A DNA stretch of 64,000 nt from Rhyzopertha dominica. Lineage: Eukaryota; Arthropoda; Insecta; Coleoptera; Bostrichidae. The notes below the pieces were generated by a model. The model made no database searches and had not been told where the DNA came from. It worked only from the letters and a program-made list of their open reading frames with translations. How positions within the stretch are numbered: the stretch's first letter is position 1; each line of letters starts with the position of its first letter. The position numbers and the translations under genes are program-made. Below, in pieces: positions 25,400-35,918 of this stretch. The stretch lies in NCBI GenBank assembly GCA_025024175.1, contig QCXZ01000001.1, positions 13,144,001-13,208,000 of the forward strand. The letters run 5' to 3'.

Positions 25400-26020
25400 G
25401 TATTTTCAATGGCTTATATAAGTTGTTGATTTTTCCAGCAAAAATTAATTTTGCAAGTTTTAATCCCAAAAGGTAGATAATCGATTTTGTTGTATTCTGT
25501 AAATCTGTAACCGGATATGAACATGGAAGGGAAGACATTTATACTTACCTATCTTACGAAAAATATAACGGGCTTATATACATAGCTAGTCAAGAAAACA
25601 GTCAAGGTCTATGGGCAAACATACAGGTCTATTGTCTATTACTAATATGTAATATGTAGTTTGTAGCCCAAAATTATGTCAAATGAGACTCTCAGCTAGT
25701 CAACCTAAATTTGAGCGGTGATTATTTACAAAGCTCTTACGTGTTGGTAAATATATTCAAAGAGCAGATTTGCACCAAACCAGCTGTTAATCAGCTAAAC
25801 TTTAAAAATTAGGGTAAAGAAGTAAAGAGCTTTTTGATATCTTGATCTCTTAAAAGAACTCCTTTCAACACAAATGGAATGCTCTCCTAAATAAATTAAC
25901 AGATTTTCTTGTAATTTGTGTTCATGTNCTTAATGGAGGATTTNCTACGTACTTTTTACTTATTGTTTACTTGCCTTAAACGTTTTATTAACTCAATAAA
26001 CACAGCTATCAAATNATTAG
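25400..26020. other. Spacer between two elements
   Basis: AT-rich, with several N bases near 25927-26015 that create doubtful frames. No gene or repeat supported. Confidence 0.4.
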
Positions 26021-26025
26021 TCATA

Positions 26026-26262
26026 CAGGGTCGCTACAAAGTATATATCAGGTTCTGTTCAACCGATTTTTCTGAAATCGTGCATGGACCTATGGGTAAT
26101 TAAAATGCATTTTTCAACGCCGTGTCAGCTCTCGTCTCCGAGATATGGGTGCAAGTTGCATTTTTTTTAATGGGAAGGGGTCAAAAATGATATTTTTCCT
26201 GTTTTCAAAAATGTATCACACTTGTTCAAGTCATTGCTTCTGAGTTGAGAAAAATACAATAA
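26026..26262 (+). repeat. Left long terminal inverted repeat of the mariner-like element
   Basis: Pairs with 27612-27850. Shared blocks in order from the end: GTCGCTACAAAGTAT, CCGATTTTTCTGAAAT, CTATGGGTAATTAAAATGCA, TTTTTAATGGGAAGGGG, and AAAATGTATCACACTTGT. The last block lies over 190 bp from the end, showing how far the repeat extends. Confidence 0.85.
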
Positions 26263-26589
26263 TTGAGCCTGACAAACAACGAAAAGAATGAAAATAATTT
26301 TCTTTGTCGCTAAAATGCACAAAAAAGCCAGGTATTACCATTTTTCCTTGACTAGTGATAATTTTCGTCCGGATTAATCAATTTATTGTGATTCGGGTAC
26401 CCAAAAAGTAAAGAAGAAGAACATGATTCCGTGAAAAATTATGTATTTTTTCAGATTTACATTACATAAGATGTTCTAATGCTCAAAATGTTCCCCATTT
26501 ACTTCTTGGCAGTAATGCAGCCTTGAGTAAAAGTTTTCTAATGTTCTTTGTAGCATATTTGGAAGTAAGTTCTGAATTTCTGCCCTGAT

Positions 26590-27525
26590 TCATCCTTTTA
26601 AATCTTCTGCATTATGTAACCGATCAGCATAAATACTATTTTTCAGATACCCCCACAGGAAAGAATCAAGCGGCGTCAGATCAGAGGAACGTGTTGGACA
26701 TTCTATCGCTCCGTGCCTACCAATCCATCTGTCTGGAAATGTCACATTCAAATATCCACAAACGTTGAGTGCAAAATGGGGCGGTGCACCATCTTTCTGA
26801 AACCAAATGTGTTCAGAACAACGCGCAGCATTTTCACGATTAGGGAACAGGCGAATAAGTTCTGGTATAATGTGTTGGCGCAAGAGCTGTAAATACTTGA
26901 CCGCATTCAAAACTCCATCGATGAAAAAAGGCCCAATAATCGATAATACCACACCAGACAATCACTTTCTAAAGGTGGTGTGAGGACTTGTTCCATCCAA
27001 TGCGGATTTGTGTCCCACCAATATCTGCAATTATATATATTCACATCACCATTGAGGAAAAAAGTCGCTTCGTCAGAAAACAATCCAATTTAAAATCTTC
27101 ATCTATCATGTTCATAGCAATTTCGCTCAGTTCTTAAAATAAGTAAATTTTGTATAGATGAAACATCTCTTTTTTCAAAATTTTATTAACAGACCTTCTG
27201 CTAATATGGTGAGTTAGAGCACGCTGTTGTACGGAACACTTGGGATTCTCTTGCAGATCTAAAAGACATTCAAGCTACTTTCTTCACTCGTAGCATGCTT
27301 TGGACGTCCTGGTTTTTGACGATATTCAACACCGCCGGTTTCGTCAAAACGTTGCAGTGTTTTAATAACTGCTGATCTGGCAATTGGTTCACGGTCTTCA
27401 TGAATTGCATTGTAGAGTGCAACTAATTCCGAGTAACTTTGCCTTCTATCTCCATAACCAATCATCATCAAAATTTCGATGCGAACACGTTCAGTTAAAT
27501 GAGGCATTGCGATTGCAAATAACAA
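26590..27525 (-). pseudogene. Mariner/Tc1-type transposase pseudogene
   Basis: This would be the DDE/D transposase that binds the inverted ends and cuts and pastes the element. The N-terminal part (27525-27259) starts with ATG and has a helix-turn-helix-like region with the words SYSELVALYNAI and AVIKTLQRFDETGGVEY, then a GRPK hook. The middle (about 27258-26962) is frameshifted. The C-terminal part (26961-26590) holds the second catalytic Asp in FQKDGAPPHFA and the third in SSDLTPLD, with the partly altered WIGRHGAIECPTR before it, then FLWGYLK. The total span of about 310 codons is near family size. It cannot make an intact enzyme. Confidence 0.85.
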
Positions 27526-27611
27526 AGAAAGGGAAACACCTGGAGTTTTTGTTCTTACTTAGCGATAACGAATATGGTTTATATCCCGAAGTTTTTCGCA
27601 AGACCCAAGTT

Positions 27612-27850
27612 TGTTATCACACTTTTCTGAACTCAGGAGCAATAAATTGTACAAGTGTGATACATTTTTTAAATCAATAATGCCATTTGATCCCCCTTCC
27701 CATTAAAAAAAAATGAACTGGCGTCCATATCTGGGAAACGAGATGCAGAAAATGCATTTTAATTACCCATAGACCCATGCACAATTTCAGAAAAATCGGT
27801 AGATCAGAATCTGAAATATCCTGCAAGTTTCATACTTTGTAGCGACTCAG
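27612..27850 (-). repeat. Right long terminal inverted repeat of the mariner-like element
   Basis: Inverse partner of 26026-26262, diverged by substitutions and small indels, ending directly at the TA duplication (27851-27852). Confidence 0.85.
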
Positions 27851-27852
27851 TA

Positions 27853-29170
27853 TATGTAGCTGCCTGAAGCATATTATATGTAAACAGTACCACTCGTTTT
27901 TTCTTTACTGCCTACTGTCAAAAAAGTTACGAAACTTAATTCTAAGTAATTAAAAAACAATCAGTCTATGACAACAATGCAACCACACACTTAAGGCCAT
28001 TGCGAAGTCTCTTTATTCGAAAATTTCTTAGCCGATTCATCACACTGAATAGAAGTTCTTAACACAATATGACATAATTCGATTCTTCATTATATTATAA
28101 ATTTCCTAAACGAAATTTAAATGACGAAATCAGGGTATCGTCATTGAAGCGATATCGCATCGTGACTTGAATATAGGTACGCCTTCACTTCACTTGTCTC
28201 AGCGCCATCAGGTTAGCCTTGCACGGATTCCTCGTGTTGCGTTATGTCAGCTACAATGAAAGCGAGGCATAGCACCCAGTCAATCGGCAGACGGGAGCAG
28301 TAACCTATGTTTAATTGATGCGTGCTGATCTAATTGAGTGCTTATGGCAAAGGTACAATTTATTTAAATATACTGTGGACATTACGCCATCTAGCAGAAT
28401 GATTATGGGGTTAAATACGACAGAATCGTGGAACCTGTGTAAAATTTATTGATACAGTTGCTTAGAAGTAGTGACTACTAAATTAGTTTTAACAAATTAC
28501 ATTTTATTAATATTGAGTTTGTAGGTGCGATTTGATGTTCAAATTTTCTTAGTTTTCTTATAATCACCGCATAACGGCTTTTGTTTGTTTAGAATAAAGA
28601 GTTTATAAAATACAGTGTAAGGCCATGCAACCTTTAATTTGCGGCACCTATAAAACTGGAACCTTTAGATTCGAAGTAGTAGAAGTAACAGAACATTTAA
28701 ACTAAGGGAAGTAGTAGTAGTCAGATCATTAGATAATAAATCTGGCTCAACTAAATTTAATTTAAGATCAGTTAAATAATTAATGACTGTAGCAATAAGC
28801 AATACTTTATTTGACATAAACTATATCACATGATGTATTGGACAAACAGGTAAAAAGAAGAGCGCAAATAACAGAATAACGAAGCCATCAATGAAAGGAA
28901 TGAAGCAAATATAATGAAGTGATGCAGGCGATTTACTTATTGTAGTAGTAGTAGTAGTAGTAGTAGTAGTATAGTTGGTGTATTTTGTATATAATGCGTA
29001 AATAAACGATGTTAAGTCAGAAATCCGCGTCAGTACAGTTCAAGCATTCAAAAATTTAGACTAGAGATCCAGGAGCAATTTTGCTCTTTTAGCATCAGGT
29101 TAAAATTGCAAATGATCTTAATGTACTAGACAAGTTTATTTATTAGATATATAGTAAGTAACCACATTTA
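27853..29170. other. Spacer with trinucleotide tract
   Basis: No gene recognised. A GC-richer patch lies at 28180-28340, and ACGCCATCTAG at 28384-28394 resembles an insulator-protein word. Shorter TAG-repeat tracts near 28676-28720 accompany the main microsatellite. Confidence 0.4.
28942..28972. repeat. (GTA)n microsatellite
   Basis: About ten perfect GTA units. A looser AGTAGTAG tract lies about 250 bp upstream. Confidence 0.95.
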
Positions 29171-29260
29171 TAAATGAAGAATAATTTTCTTACAGAAAAA
29201 TTCATTAATTATAATTCCTCATTTATAATATGGATCAGTTTTCAATTTTTAAATAATTTA

Positions 29261-29440
29261 GGCGTTTATAGCTTTTCATGCAATGATTGCAATTCAGTTT
29301 ATGTTGAACAAACGGGAACATCTTTTTTAATTAGAGGTAAAGAACATTTATAACAATTCGATAAGTACAAAAATACAGATATTGTAACAATAAATTCTTT
29401 AGATAATCATTTAGATATTGTTGAATAAACACACTGCCAC
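29261..29440 (+). pseudogene. Penelope-like element GIY-YIG endonuclease remnant
   Basis: The frame from 29261 reads GVYSFSCNDCNSVYVEQTG followed by an R..EHL segment: the GIY...YIG-type core with the CxxC pair just after GVY that marks the C-terminal endonuclease of Penelope-like retroelements. In an intact element this nuclease nicks the target DNA for reverse transcription. The frame stops near 29352. Decayed continuation (an NHLDIVE-like segment) runs in the same neighbourhood to about 29440. No RT domain survives upstream, so it is a 5'-truncated copy. A hammerhead-like motif follows at 29727. Confidence 0.7.
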
Positions 29441-29726
29441 ACTAGACAATTTAAATTCACTACAATTATGCAGTAAATCTGCAAAATTATTTTTTTTTAA
29501 TTTTAGAAATGTATAAATCATCATATCATCATCACAAAATCTTACTATTTTTAATTTCAGTTGTCCTGTTTTAAACTATTTATTTGATCTAAATTAATAT
29601 TACGTTTATGTTGCTGGCATGTAGGTTACTTTTGGTATGTAGTTAAGTTTGCTTGTTTCTAAATTTTTTGACTTTGTCAAACGAATTATAAAAGTTTCTT
29701 TTTTCTTTATTTTTACCTTTCTTGTA

Positions 29727-29757
29727 CTGACGATGGCTACCTTATAGTCAAAAGCGC
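29727..29757 (+). ncRNA. Hammerhead-like motif downstream of the GIY-YIG remnant
   Basis: Reads CTGACGA, T, GGCTA, loop, TAGTC (five pairs with one G-T), then AAAA where GAAA is expected, then GCGCTC. Outside it, TTGTA before the core can pair with TACAA after CTC, giving a five-pair stem I. The G to A change at the core would be expected to inactivate it. Its position about 290 bp past the endonuclease remnant suits the 3' terminal region of a Penelope-like element. Confidence 0.45.
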
Positions 29758-29829
29758 TCTACAATAAAAAAAATTGAATGGATTACACTTGAAGAATAAT
29801 TTTCTCAAAGAAGAATTCAAAAATTGATT

Positions 29830-30390
29830 ATTTAGCACTTTTATCTTACATCGCTTATAACTACTTATACTTGAACNCCAAACGCCCTGCAAAACTCCCT
29901 TGCATACATATAAGTAGAAACACGTGCCCATTCGAATAAAATCGTCCCCCACAGAGTGTAATTGACACAATATATTTGGTAAGAGGTTCAAAATATCGGG
30001 GGCTTTCACCAATTGCGGCATTAAAATATTGAATTTCAAGCAGTAGCGGTCTTTGGAAGTGGTTTACTTCCTGTGTTTGATTTTGCTGCACGTGGCAGCA
30101 TATGTAACGGTAACGATGTTTGCCAATGGTCAAAGATTTCCGGCGAAAACGATGAAAAGACAAATAGAGACCCTACGGTTTTATTTATTATATAGCACGG
30201 TGTCACATTTCGGGCGTTCAGAGACAAGTTATGTACCTGAAACCATGTATAAAATTTGAAAAGAAAATCTAAGAAGCATATCAGTATACGTATTTGTTTA
30301 TATGAGTATACAATATGTACTTTCCCAGTAAAAATCTAGTAGGATACTTATCTAACCCTAAAATGAACTTTTGGAACAAATTATGTTTTC
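29830..30390. other. Unassigned stretch
   Basis: At 29880-30160 both strands carry overlapping open frames of 60-100 codons, including a hydrophobic run on the plus strand near 30060-30110. No ATG fits that run and no family is recognised. Possibly an unclassified repeat. Confidence 0.3.
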
Positions 30391-30394
30391 CGTA

Positions 30395-30735
30395 TTTTTC
30401 TATTGATCATTCCCATTGTTAACCTTCCCAGCTGCTTTGAACTGCATCTTGTAGCTCTCAGATGACGTCTGGCCATCATATGGCGGTGGTTTAAACTTGC
30501 TGCTTCCAGTTCCTGGTGAAAACGTAGATTCTTCGGTCATCCTTTTTTCCATATCCACTTTCAATTTTATAATTGAGTTTACAAATTTATCTTCGACTCT
30601 TTCTCCGATTTCATCGACTGTTTCTTCGATTTTACTCTAATTTTCTTTAATTTCATCTATTTCAGTTTTCAATTGTTGTTGCACAGCAGTTATTATTCCA
30701 TTCTTGGTCTCCTCTTGGGCGATATTACTCCTGCA
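30395..30735 (-). pseudogene. Gypsy-type retrotransposon gag remnant
   Basis: The minus strand encodes a charged, coiled-coil-like stretch (KTEIDEIKEN, stop, SKIEETVDEIGERVEDKF, then VDMEKRMTEE), followed by FKPPPYDGQTSSESYKMQF and AAGKV. The last segment is the capsid start motif of Gypsy gags, which reads KPPxFDGxxxWxxYxxQFE. There is one in-frame stop (near 30640), and the frame is lost below about 30400. The sequence differs clearly from the gag of the intact element at 31571-36069, so it is a separate lineage. No LTR was found nearby. Confidence 0.65.
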
Positions 30736-31196
30736 TTCCTTTACACAGACAACATAGACCAATATAATCACCAAGTTCACTTGTAATTATAACATTATAT
30801 ATCACAAATAATGGAAAAATTTGCGGACCCTGCATAACAATACTACTCACAAGGTCAGAAGTGTGGCCATCTTGTATTCTTTTTCTGTTAGATAAGGGAT
30901 AACCCGCCTGTGTCCACTAGCCAAATAGCACGGGTTTTAACATGCCTCAAACAAGAGTATGGGGAATATCAAAGAAGTATTTGTACAAACCGTATAAAAT
31001 ACAGATAGTGTTAACACTATTTATTTGCTGGTGACTGATAGACGATCGCGTTGGTGCACATGACTTCGTGACAAAATTAATACTGAAAACAGTTTCAATT
31101 TCACCAATTGTGGTATTTACAGTAGAAAAAAAGCACATTTAGTCAGTAGAAAATCCACTTAGAAATCAAGCAACAACAACAACTGGGCAAGACTTA

Positions 31197-31412
31197 TGGT
31201 ATTCGAAAATAGCTTAAATGAAGAAAGATACATGCACTTGTTGGAGAGAATGCTTCCAAGTTATATCAATTTGGAAAGACGGACAAGATTATGGTTTGAA
31301 CAAGATGGAACTTCCACGACGTACTTCAATAGTAGCCTGTGATTATTTAAATGAGCATTTTCTCAATCAGTGGATTCGTAGTAGACGAGTAGTGTTTTGC
31401 CCTGTAAGATGA
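31197..31412 (+). pseudogene. Tc1/mariner-type transposase fragment
   Basis: One frame from 31197 reads through ER.MHLLERMLPSYI to LWFEQDGTSTTYF, containing the second catalytic Asp, and then stops. A second frame picks up with SIVACDYLNEHFLNQWI and ends in VVFCPVR where a WPARSPDLTPLD-like site would follow. The shift occurs around 31315-31330. It covers only about 70 codons with no inverted ends visible. It resembles the transposase at 26590-27525 but is a different, more truncated copy. It ends about 160 bp before the Gypsy element. Confidence 0.75.
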
Positions 31413-31570
31413 GTGGCGCTGTAAGATGAGCGGACCTAACTAACCCACTACTTTTTGTATTTATGAGATAAAATTACGCGGAACCAGTTCATGATTTTAA
31501 TCACTTGTTCATTTACGTAATATCATTACAAGGAAAAACGTCCAAAGAACTGTTAATAGCATTGGAAAAC

Positions 31571-31721
31571 TGTGGTATATTCCGCTGCTAAATATATTAA
31601 ATGGGATTTCTTATAGGAGTTTTTCGATGTTTTTTGTACTCGGCTTATCTGTGATAGGCAGTTGGAAGAATAAACTCGTCAATAGAACATGCATTTTTAA
31701 TTCCGTCCTCAGTACACCACA
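31571..31721 (+). repeat. 5' LTR (151 bp)
   Basis: Begins TGTGG and ends CCACA (five-base inverted ends with the standard TG/CA). It differs from the 3' LTR only by T for G in CTTATCT(T/G... context GTGATAGG versus GGGATAGG) near 31652. It is very short for a Gypsy LTR, so promoter and polyadenylation signals must be compact. Confidence 0.95.
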
Positions 31722-31725
31722 AATT

Positions 31726-31743
31726 TGGCGACGAGGATTACGC
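31726..31743 (+). promoter_or_regulatory. Likely primer-binding site
   Basis: TGGCGACGAGGATTACGC lies four bases after the 5' LTR. Starting with TGG, it can pair with a tRNA 3' CCA end, as is usual for priming minus-strand synthesis. The tRNA was not identified. Confidence 0.45.
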
Positions 31744-31850
31744 GAATTGGGAGATTATCTCCATAGTTTTTTACCTCGCCACTGTTTCAGTGGGGAGGTG
31801 TGTCAAGTTTTTGTGTTGTGTCCGAATTAGTGAGAAGGTGATTAGAAGAA

Positions 31851-34800
31851 ATGCCTGAGACAAAGGAAGAGGCGACGAACTCGAGCTCAAGCGGTACGTC
31901 ATATTACGGCCAATTGCGAGAATTCAACCGTCACATTTCGGACTGGTCAATCTACAAGCGACGCATGGATAATTACTTCATCGTGAACAAAATTTCCGAT
32001 GGTAGTATGAAAAGGGCCATGCTGTTGAACGCATTAAGCGAAGAGGCTTACCAGCTAATTTATAATTTATGTATGCCTGTTGTTCCTGAGGATAAGTCTT
32101 TTGATGAGCTGATCAAGTTGTTTAATCAACACTATAAATCTTCAGAATCAGTGTTTCTGTCACGCAGCAAGTTTTATGAGTCAAAAAAAGTGCCTGAAGA
32201 AAATGCTCAAGAATGGGCAGCTCGCCTGAGAAGCTTAGCTACAAAGTGCGAATTTCCAGAGAATGTCCTTGATATGGTATTGAGAGACAAGTTTATAATG
32301 GGATTCGGGAATGGAACTGTCCAGGAGCGTCTTTTTGAAGAAAAGGCGGACGCCAAGTTTGCCGACATCGTTACCCTAGCAGCTACCAAGATGGCTACGA
32401 AACCAGTGTTTGATGTTAAAATAGAAAGTATCCAACATTTACCATCAAGCAAAAACAGGAGCAAGAGTGGTGGTCATTTGGAAGGACATTTTGGGAGTCA
32501 ACGCAGCAACGACAAGTGTGGTGTGTGCGGTAGAAGAAATCACGTGACAAGTGTGTGCCGGTTCAAAAATTACGTGTGCCATACGTGTCATGTGAAGGGG
32601 CATCTCTCGCCTGTTTGTCCCAAAGTAAAGCAACAGCAGGGTAGAAGGCTACAAAATTGTCTGCTAAGTGACATTAGCAGGCCGCATTGCAGCGGGAGTT
32701 CTGCATCCGAGCAGCCAGCCAACTCTTCCAGAAGTGGTGTCGACGGAATTGAGGATGAGTTGTTTTTATTAAGTACTAATGATGATAGAGATCCTATTGT
32801 TCTTGATATTACATTAGATAATGTAGAACTTTCGGCAGAGTTAGATTCGGGTGCAAGCAGATCTGCAATGTCTGAAAAATTGTGGAATAAACTTTTTAAA
32901 AGTATTCCGTTAACTGCGCCTAGTGTCAGTTTGTATGTATGGCATGGTGACAAACTGAATACCTTAGGTTCACACATTTTTAAATGTTGCTATAAGAATA
33001 AGGTTGCAGATTTAGAAATTTTTGTTGTTCAAAATGGCGGTCCAACAGTATTAGGGAGAGATTTTATGCGATTATTTAATCTAGGATTTACAGAATTAAA
33101 TCATGTTTCCGATAAAGCTTTGTCTGTAACCGCTTTAGTAAAAAAATTTCCAAACGTTTTTTCCAAGGGACTTGGTACCTTTACGAAGGGTACAGTTCGT
33201 TTGCAATTAAAGGATGATAATGTCCAGCCTAAATTTGTTAGAGCCCGACCTTTACCCTTTAGTATGAGGTCTAAGGTTGAAGATGAATTAGATAGATTAG
33301 TAAAATTAAATGTTTTGGTTCCGGTCGATTTTTCAGATTGGGCTACGCCCATAGTTCCTGTTCTAAAAAGTGATGGGACCCTGAGAATTTGTGGCGATTT
33401 TAAAGCAACGCTCAATCCGTATTTGATAATAGATCAATATCCGTTACCGCGGGTCGAAGATTTGTTTGCGTGTGTTGCGGGGACCAAAATATTTTCAAAA
33501 CTGGATTTGTCACAAGCGTATAATCAGCTCTTATTAGATAAAACGTCTAAAGAGTTAGTTACGATCTCAACACATAAGGGACTCTTTTGCTACCAGAGAC
33601 TACCCTTCGGAGTTGCCTGTGCACCCGCGAAATTTCAAAAAATTATGGAGTCTTTGCTGACAGGCATTGAAGGAGTCATTGTTTTTATAGATGATGTGTT
33701 AATTTGTGGCAAAAATGTAGTCGAAAATGTCGAACGAATCGAACAAGTATTACTGCGATTGCAGGATGCAGGTCTAAGAATATCGCTGGAAAAATGTAAT
33801 TTTTTTCAAGAACAAGTTAAGTATTTGGGGTTTATTATTGATAAAGACGGGGTACATACGTCTGCTGAAAAAGTGAAAGCGATAAATAACTGCCCAGACC
33901 CTACAAATGTAACAAAACTAAAGTCACTCTTGGGGCTAATAAATTATTATGGAAAATTTGTGCCAAATTTATCTACAATTTTGGAACCATTGCATAAATT
34001 GTTAAAAAAGGAAATTGCTTGGGACTGGAATAAACAATGTAAACAGGCACTTAGTACACTAAAGAATTGTTTAACTTCAGCGCCTGTATTAACACTTTTT
34101 GATCCGAATAAAACAATTAAGTTGACAACGGACGCGTGTCAAGTTGGAGTGGGGGCAGTGATTGCTCACATTTTTGATAATGGAGAGGAAAAGCCCATCG
34201 CATTTGCCTCTCAAACATTAACTGCCGCTCAAAGGGCTTGGAGTCAAATTGAAAGAGAAGCGTACGCTATCATATTTGGTATAAAAAAATTCCACCAGTA
34301 TTTATATAGTCGCGAATTTATTCTAGAATGTGATAATAAACCTCTTATCGCTATTTTCCATCCGAGTAAGAGCATACCTCAGTATTCAGCAAACCGGTTG
34401 CGGAGATGGGCCGTTTTCGTTTCAAATTATCAGTATAAGCTGCAATACGTAAAATCAGAAGAAAATACAGCAGATTGTTTATCAAGGTTGCCTGTCGATG
34501 ATTTACAGTCTGAAAAAGATGTAGACTATTTAAATTATTTTGCAGAAAATCCATACGTAAATTTTGAATTTGTTAAAAGACAAATTAAATTTGATAATGT
34601 TTTGTCTAAAATTTTGAACTTTGTACGTTCAGATTGGCCCAACTATGCCAAAAAGGACAATTTGTTTAAACCATATTTTGTCTTACGTAATCAACTTACT
34701 ATCGAAGATGAAGTATTGCTTTGGAATAATAGAGTCGTAATTCCTAATAATTTAAGGAAAAGTATGTTACTACAGTTACATTCGTCTCACATGGGAGTGG

Positions 34801-35309
34801 TAAAGATGAAAAGCATTGCCAGATCTTTTTTCTACAGGCCTGGCATTAATGCTGATATTGAGAATGTTGCTAAAAATTGTAGTCAATGTTCAGTTCACAA
34901 AGATAACCCGCCGAAAACAGCTTTAAGTACTTGGAGATGGCCAGAAGAAGTTTTTTCGCGGATACACATTGATTATTTAGGACCATTCCTAAACAGACAT
35001 TTTTTAATCATTTTAGATGCACATTCGAAATGGATAGAAGTGTTTCCAACTTCGAATATTATCGCTCATTTTACCATTACAGCTCTTCATAGCGTCTTCG
35101 CAAGGTTCGGTATTCCACGTGTTATTGTTTCCGATAATGCTACTAATCTTTGTAGGAGCAAAGAGTTTCAGTCATTCTTGAAGGAATTCCAAATTGAACA
35201 AATTACGTCACCGCCCTTTCACCCTCAGTCGAATGGAGCAGCCGAAAACGCCGTTAAAACTGTTAAAAAGGCTTTAAAAAATGCTTTAAGTCAAAATCAA
35301 CAGATTTAA
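31851..35309 (+). CDS. Gag-pol polyprotein of the Gypsy element (1152 codons, then frameshift)
   Basis: A single frame carries gag and pol without the usual gag/pol shift. Gag: capsid-like residues about 20-200, then two CX2CX4HX4C zinc knuckles (Cys223-Cys236 and Cys243-Cys256) for RNA binding. Protease: DSGA with the active Asp332, and a second conserved LGRDF at 401-405. Reverse transcriptase: Asp552 in LDLSQAY and the catalytic box FIDD (612-615). RNase H: Asp761, Glu803, Asp828, Asp875. Integrase: zinc-binding His977/His980 with Cys1010/Cys1013, and DDE residues Asp1041, Asp1095 and Glu1132. The ATG at 31851 is the first in frame after the leader. The frame ends at 35307-35309 inside integrase, although homology continues in another frame. 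Confidence 0.92.
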   Translation: MPETKEEATNSSSSGTSYYGQLREFNRHISDWSIYKRRMDNYFIVNKISDGSMKRAMLLNALSEEAYQLIYNLCMPVVPEDKSFDELIKLFNQHYKSSESVFLSRSKFYESKKVPEENAQEWAARLRSLATKCEFPENVLDMVLRDKFIMGFGNGTVQERLFEEKADAKFADIVTLAATKMATKPVFDVKIESIQHLPSSKNRSKSGGHLEGHFGSQRSNDKCGVCGRRNHVTSVCRFKNYVCHTCHVKGHLSPVCPKVKQQQGRRLQNCLLSDISRPHCSGSSASEQPANSSRSGVDGIEDELFLLSTNDDRDPIVLDITLDNVELSAELDSGASRSAMSEKLWNKLFKSIPLTAPSVSLYVWHGDKLNTLGSHIFKCCYKNKVADLEIFVVQNGGPTVLGRDFMRLFNLGFTELNHVSDKALSVTALVKKFPNVFSKGLGTFTKGTVRLQLKDDNVQPKFVRARPLPFSMRSKVEDELDRLVKLNVLVPVDFSDWATPIVPVLKSDGTLRICGDFKATLNPYLIIDQYPLPRVEDLFACVAGTKIFSKLDLSQAYNQLLLDKTSKELVTISTHKGLFCYQRLPFGVACAPAKFQKIMESLLTGIEGVIVFIDDVLICGKNVVENVERIEQVLLRLQDAGLRISLEKCNFFQEQVKYLGFIIDKDGVHTSAEKVKAINNCPDPTNVTKLKSLLGLINYYGKFVPNLSTILEPLHKLLKKEIAWDWNKQCKQALSTLKNCLTSAPVLTLFDPNKTIKLTTDACQVGVGAVIAHIFDNGEEKPIAFASQTLTAAQRAWSQIEREAYAIIFGIKKFHQYLYSREFILECDNKPLIAIFHPSKSIPQYSANRLRRWAVFVSNYQYKLQYVKSEENTADCLSRLPVDDLQSEKDVDYLNYFAENPYVNFEFVKRQIKFDNVLSKILNFVRSDWPNYAKKDNLFKPYFVLRNQLTIEDEVLLWNNRVVIPNNLRKSMLLQLHSSHMGVVKMKSIARSFFYRPGINADIENVAKNCSQCSVHKDNPPKTALSTWRWPEEVFSRIHIDYLGPFLNRHFLIILDAHSKWIEVFPTSNIIAHFTITALHSVFARFGIPRVIVSDNATNLCRSKEFQSFLKEFQIEQITSPPFHPQSNGAAENAVKTVKKALKNALSQNQQI

Positions 35310-35866
35310 ATTTTGCAATTAGTAATTTTTTGTTTGACTACAGAAGCACAGTTCATTGTACTACGGGTGTTACTCCTTCAATGTTGATGTTAGGTAGAGA
35401 CATCCGCACAAAATTCGATCTTTTGCGTCCAGATTCTAAAATAAAATTACGAGTTGAACAAAAACAAAAAATTCAAAGTAAAAATTTTGGTGGCAGGCGA
35501 GGGGTTGTTTTTGTTGTGGGGGATAGAGTGTATGTGCGAGATTATCGTTTCTCTAAACCAAGTTGGATTGTTGCGAAAATCACAAAAAGAATTGGAAAAT
35601 GTACATATATTGTTGTTGTGCCTGAGCTTCAAACAACCTGGAAAAGACATACGAACCAAATTAGAAAATGCATTCAAAATGGTTTGCCTCTTACAGAGAA
35701 TGATAACCCGTTGCAAGTCAATATTGAACAGTTTTCAGGTAAGAGGGAAGCCGTTTCGCCTCCTCAAGTTTTTGGCAAAGAAGTAAAAAAATTTAAAATG
35801 TCAACTTCCCCTAACTGTAGGCCGAAACGTATAAGGAGAGCGCCGGAGAGGCTAAATTATACTTAA
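35310..35866 (+). pseudogene. Integrase C-terminal part, displaced by a frameshift
   Basis: The rest of the integrase lies in a different frame from the polyprotein, open from about 35303 to the stop at 35866, with no gap in homology. A single-base change around 35260-35303 would account for it. The segment includes the end of the catalytic core (a TGVTP.MLMLGRD stretch typical after the DDE glutamate) and a basic domain with a YVRDYRFSK..W..AKI pattern like the GPY/F module, which binds DNA. It ends in a Lys/Arg-rich tail (RPKRIRRAPERL). As the element is otherwise young and intact, either a fresh inactivating mutation or a sequencing error is possible. Confidence 0.85.
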
Positions 35867-35904
35867 TTTTAAGTTAGTTAAAAATTTATAATTTGAAAAT
35901 TTCT

Positions 35905-35918
35905 TTAGGGGGGAAGAA
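35905..35918 (+). promoter_or_regulatory. Polypurine tract
   Basis: The purine run TTTAGGGGGGAAGAA abuts the 3' LTR. In retroelements this RNase-H-resistant tract primes plus-strand DNA synthesis. Confidence 0.85.

Larger units (their letters stand above)
26026..27850 (-). mobile_element. Complete Tc1/mariner-superfamily transposon, inactive (1825 bp)
   Basis: Both ends are present. The left starts CAGGGTCGCTACAAAGTA; the inverse of the right starts CTGAGTCGCTACAAAGTA. TA abuts each end (26024-26025 and 27851-27852), the standard duplication of this superfamily. The inverted repeats extend about 237 bp inward with moderate divergence, much longer than the roughly 30 bp of classic mariners. 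The element encloses a minus-strand transposase pseudogene at 26590-27525. Divergence between the arms and the broken reading frame indicate an old copy. Confidence 0.9.

Noticed and set aside
28942..28972. Repeat array considered as a CRISPR-like structure
   Set aside because: Plain trinucleotide microsatellite without spacers; the rest of the window is plainly eukaryotic transposon DNA.
30053..30259. Hydrophobic N-terminal-like segment resembling a signal peptide
   Set aside because: No ATG precedes it, a stop lies three codons upstream, and the opposite strand is open too.
32207..33415. Several minus-strand frames of 62-129 codons inside the Gypsy element
   Set aside because: They lie wholly opposite the gag-pol frame and carry no motif.
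35454..35786. 110-codon plus-strand frame overlapping the integrase tail
   Set aside because: It overlaps the integrase C-terminal frame, which has the recognisable GPY/F-like pattern; the alternative frame has none.
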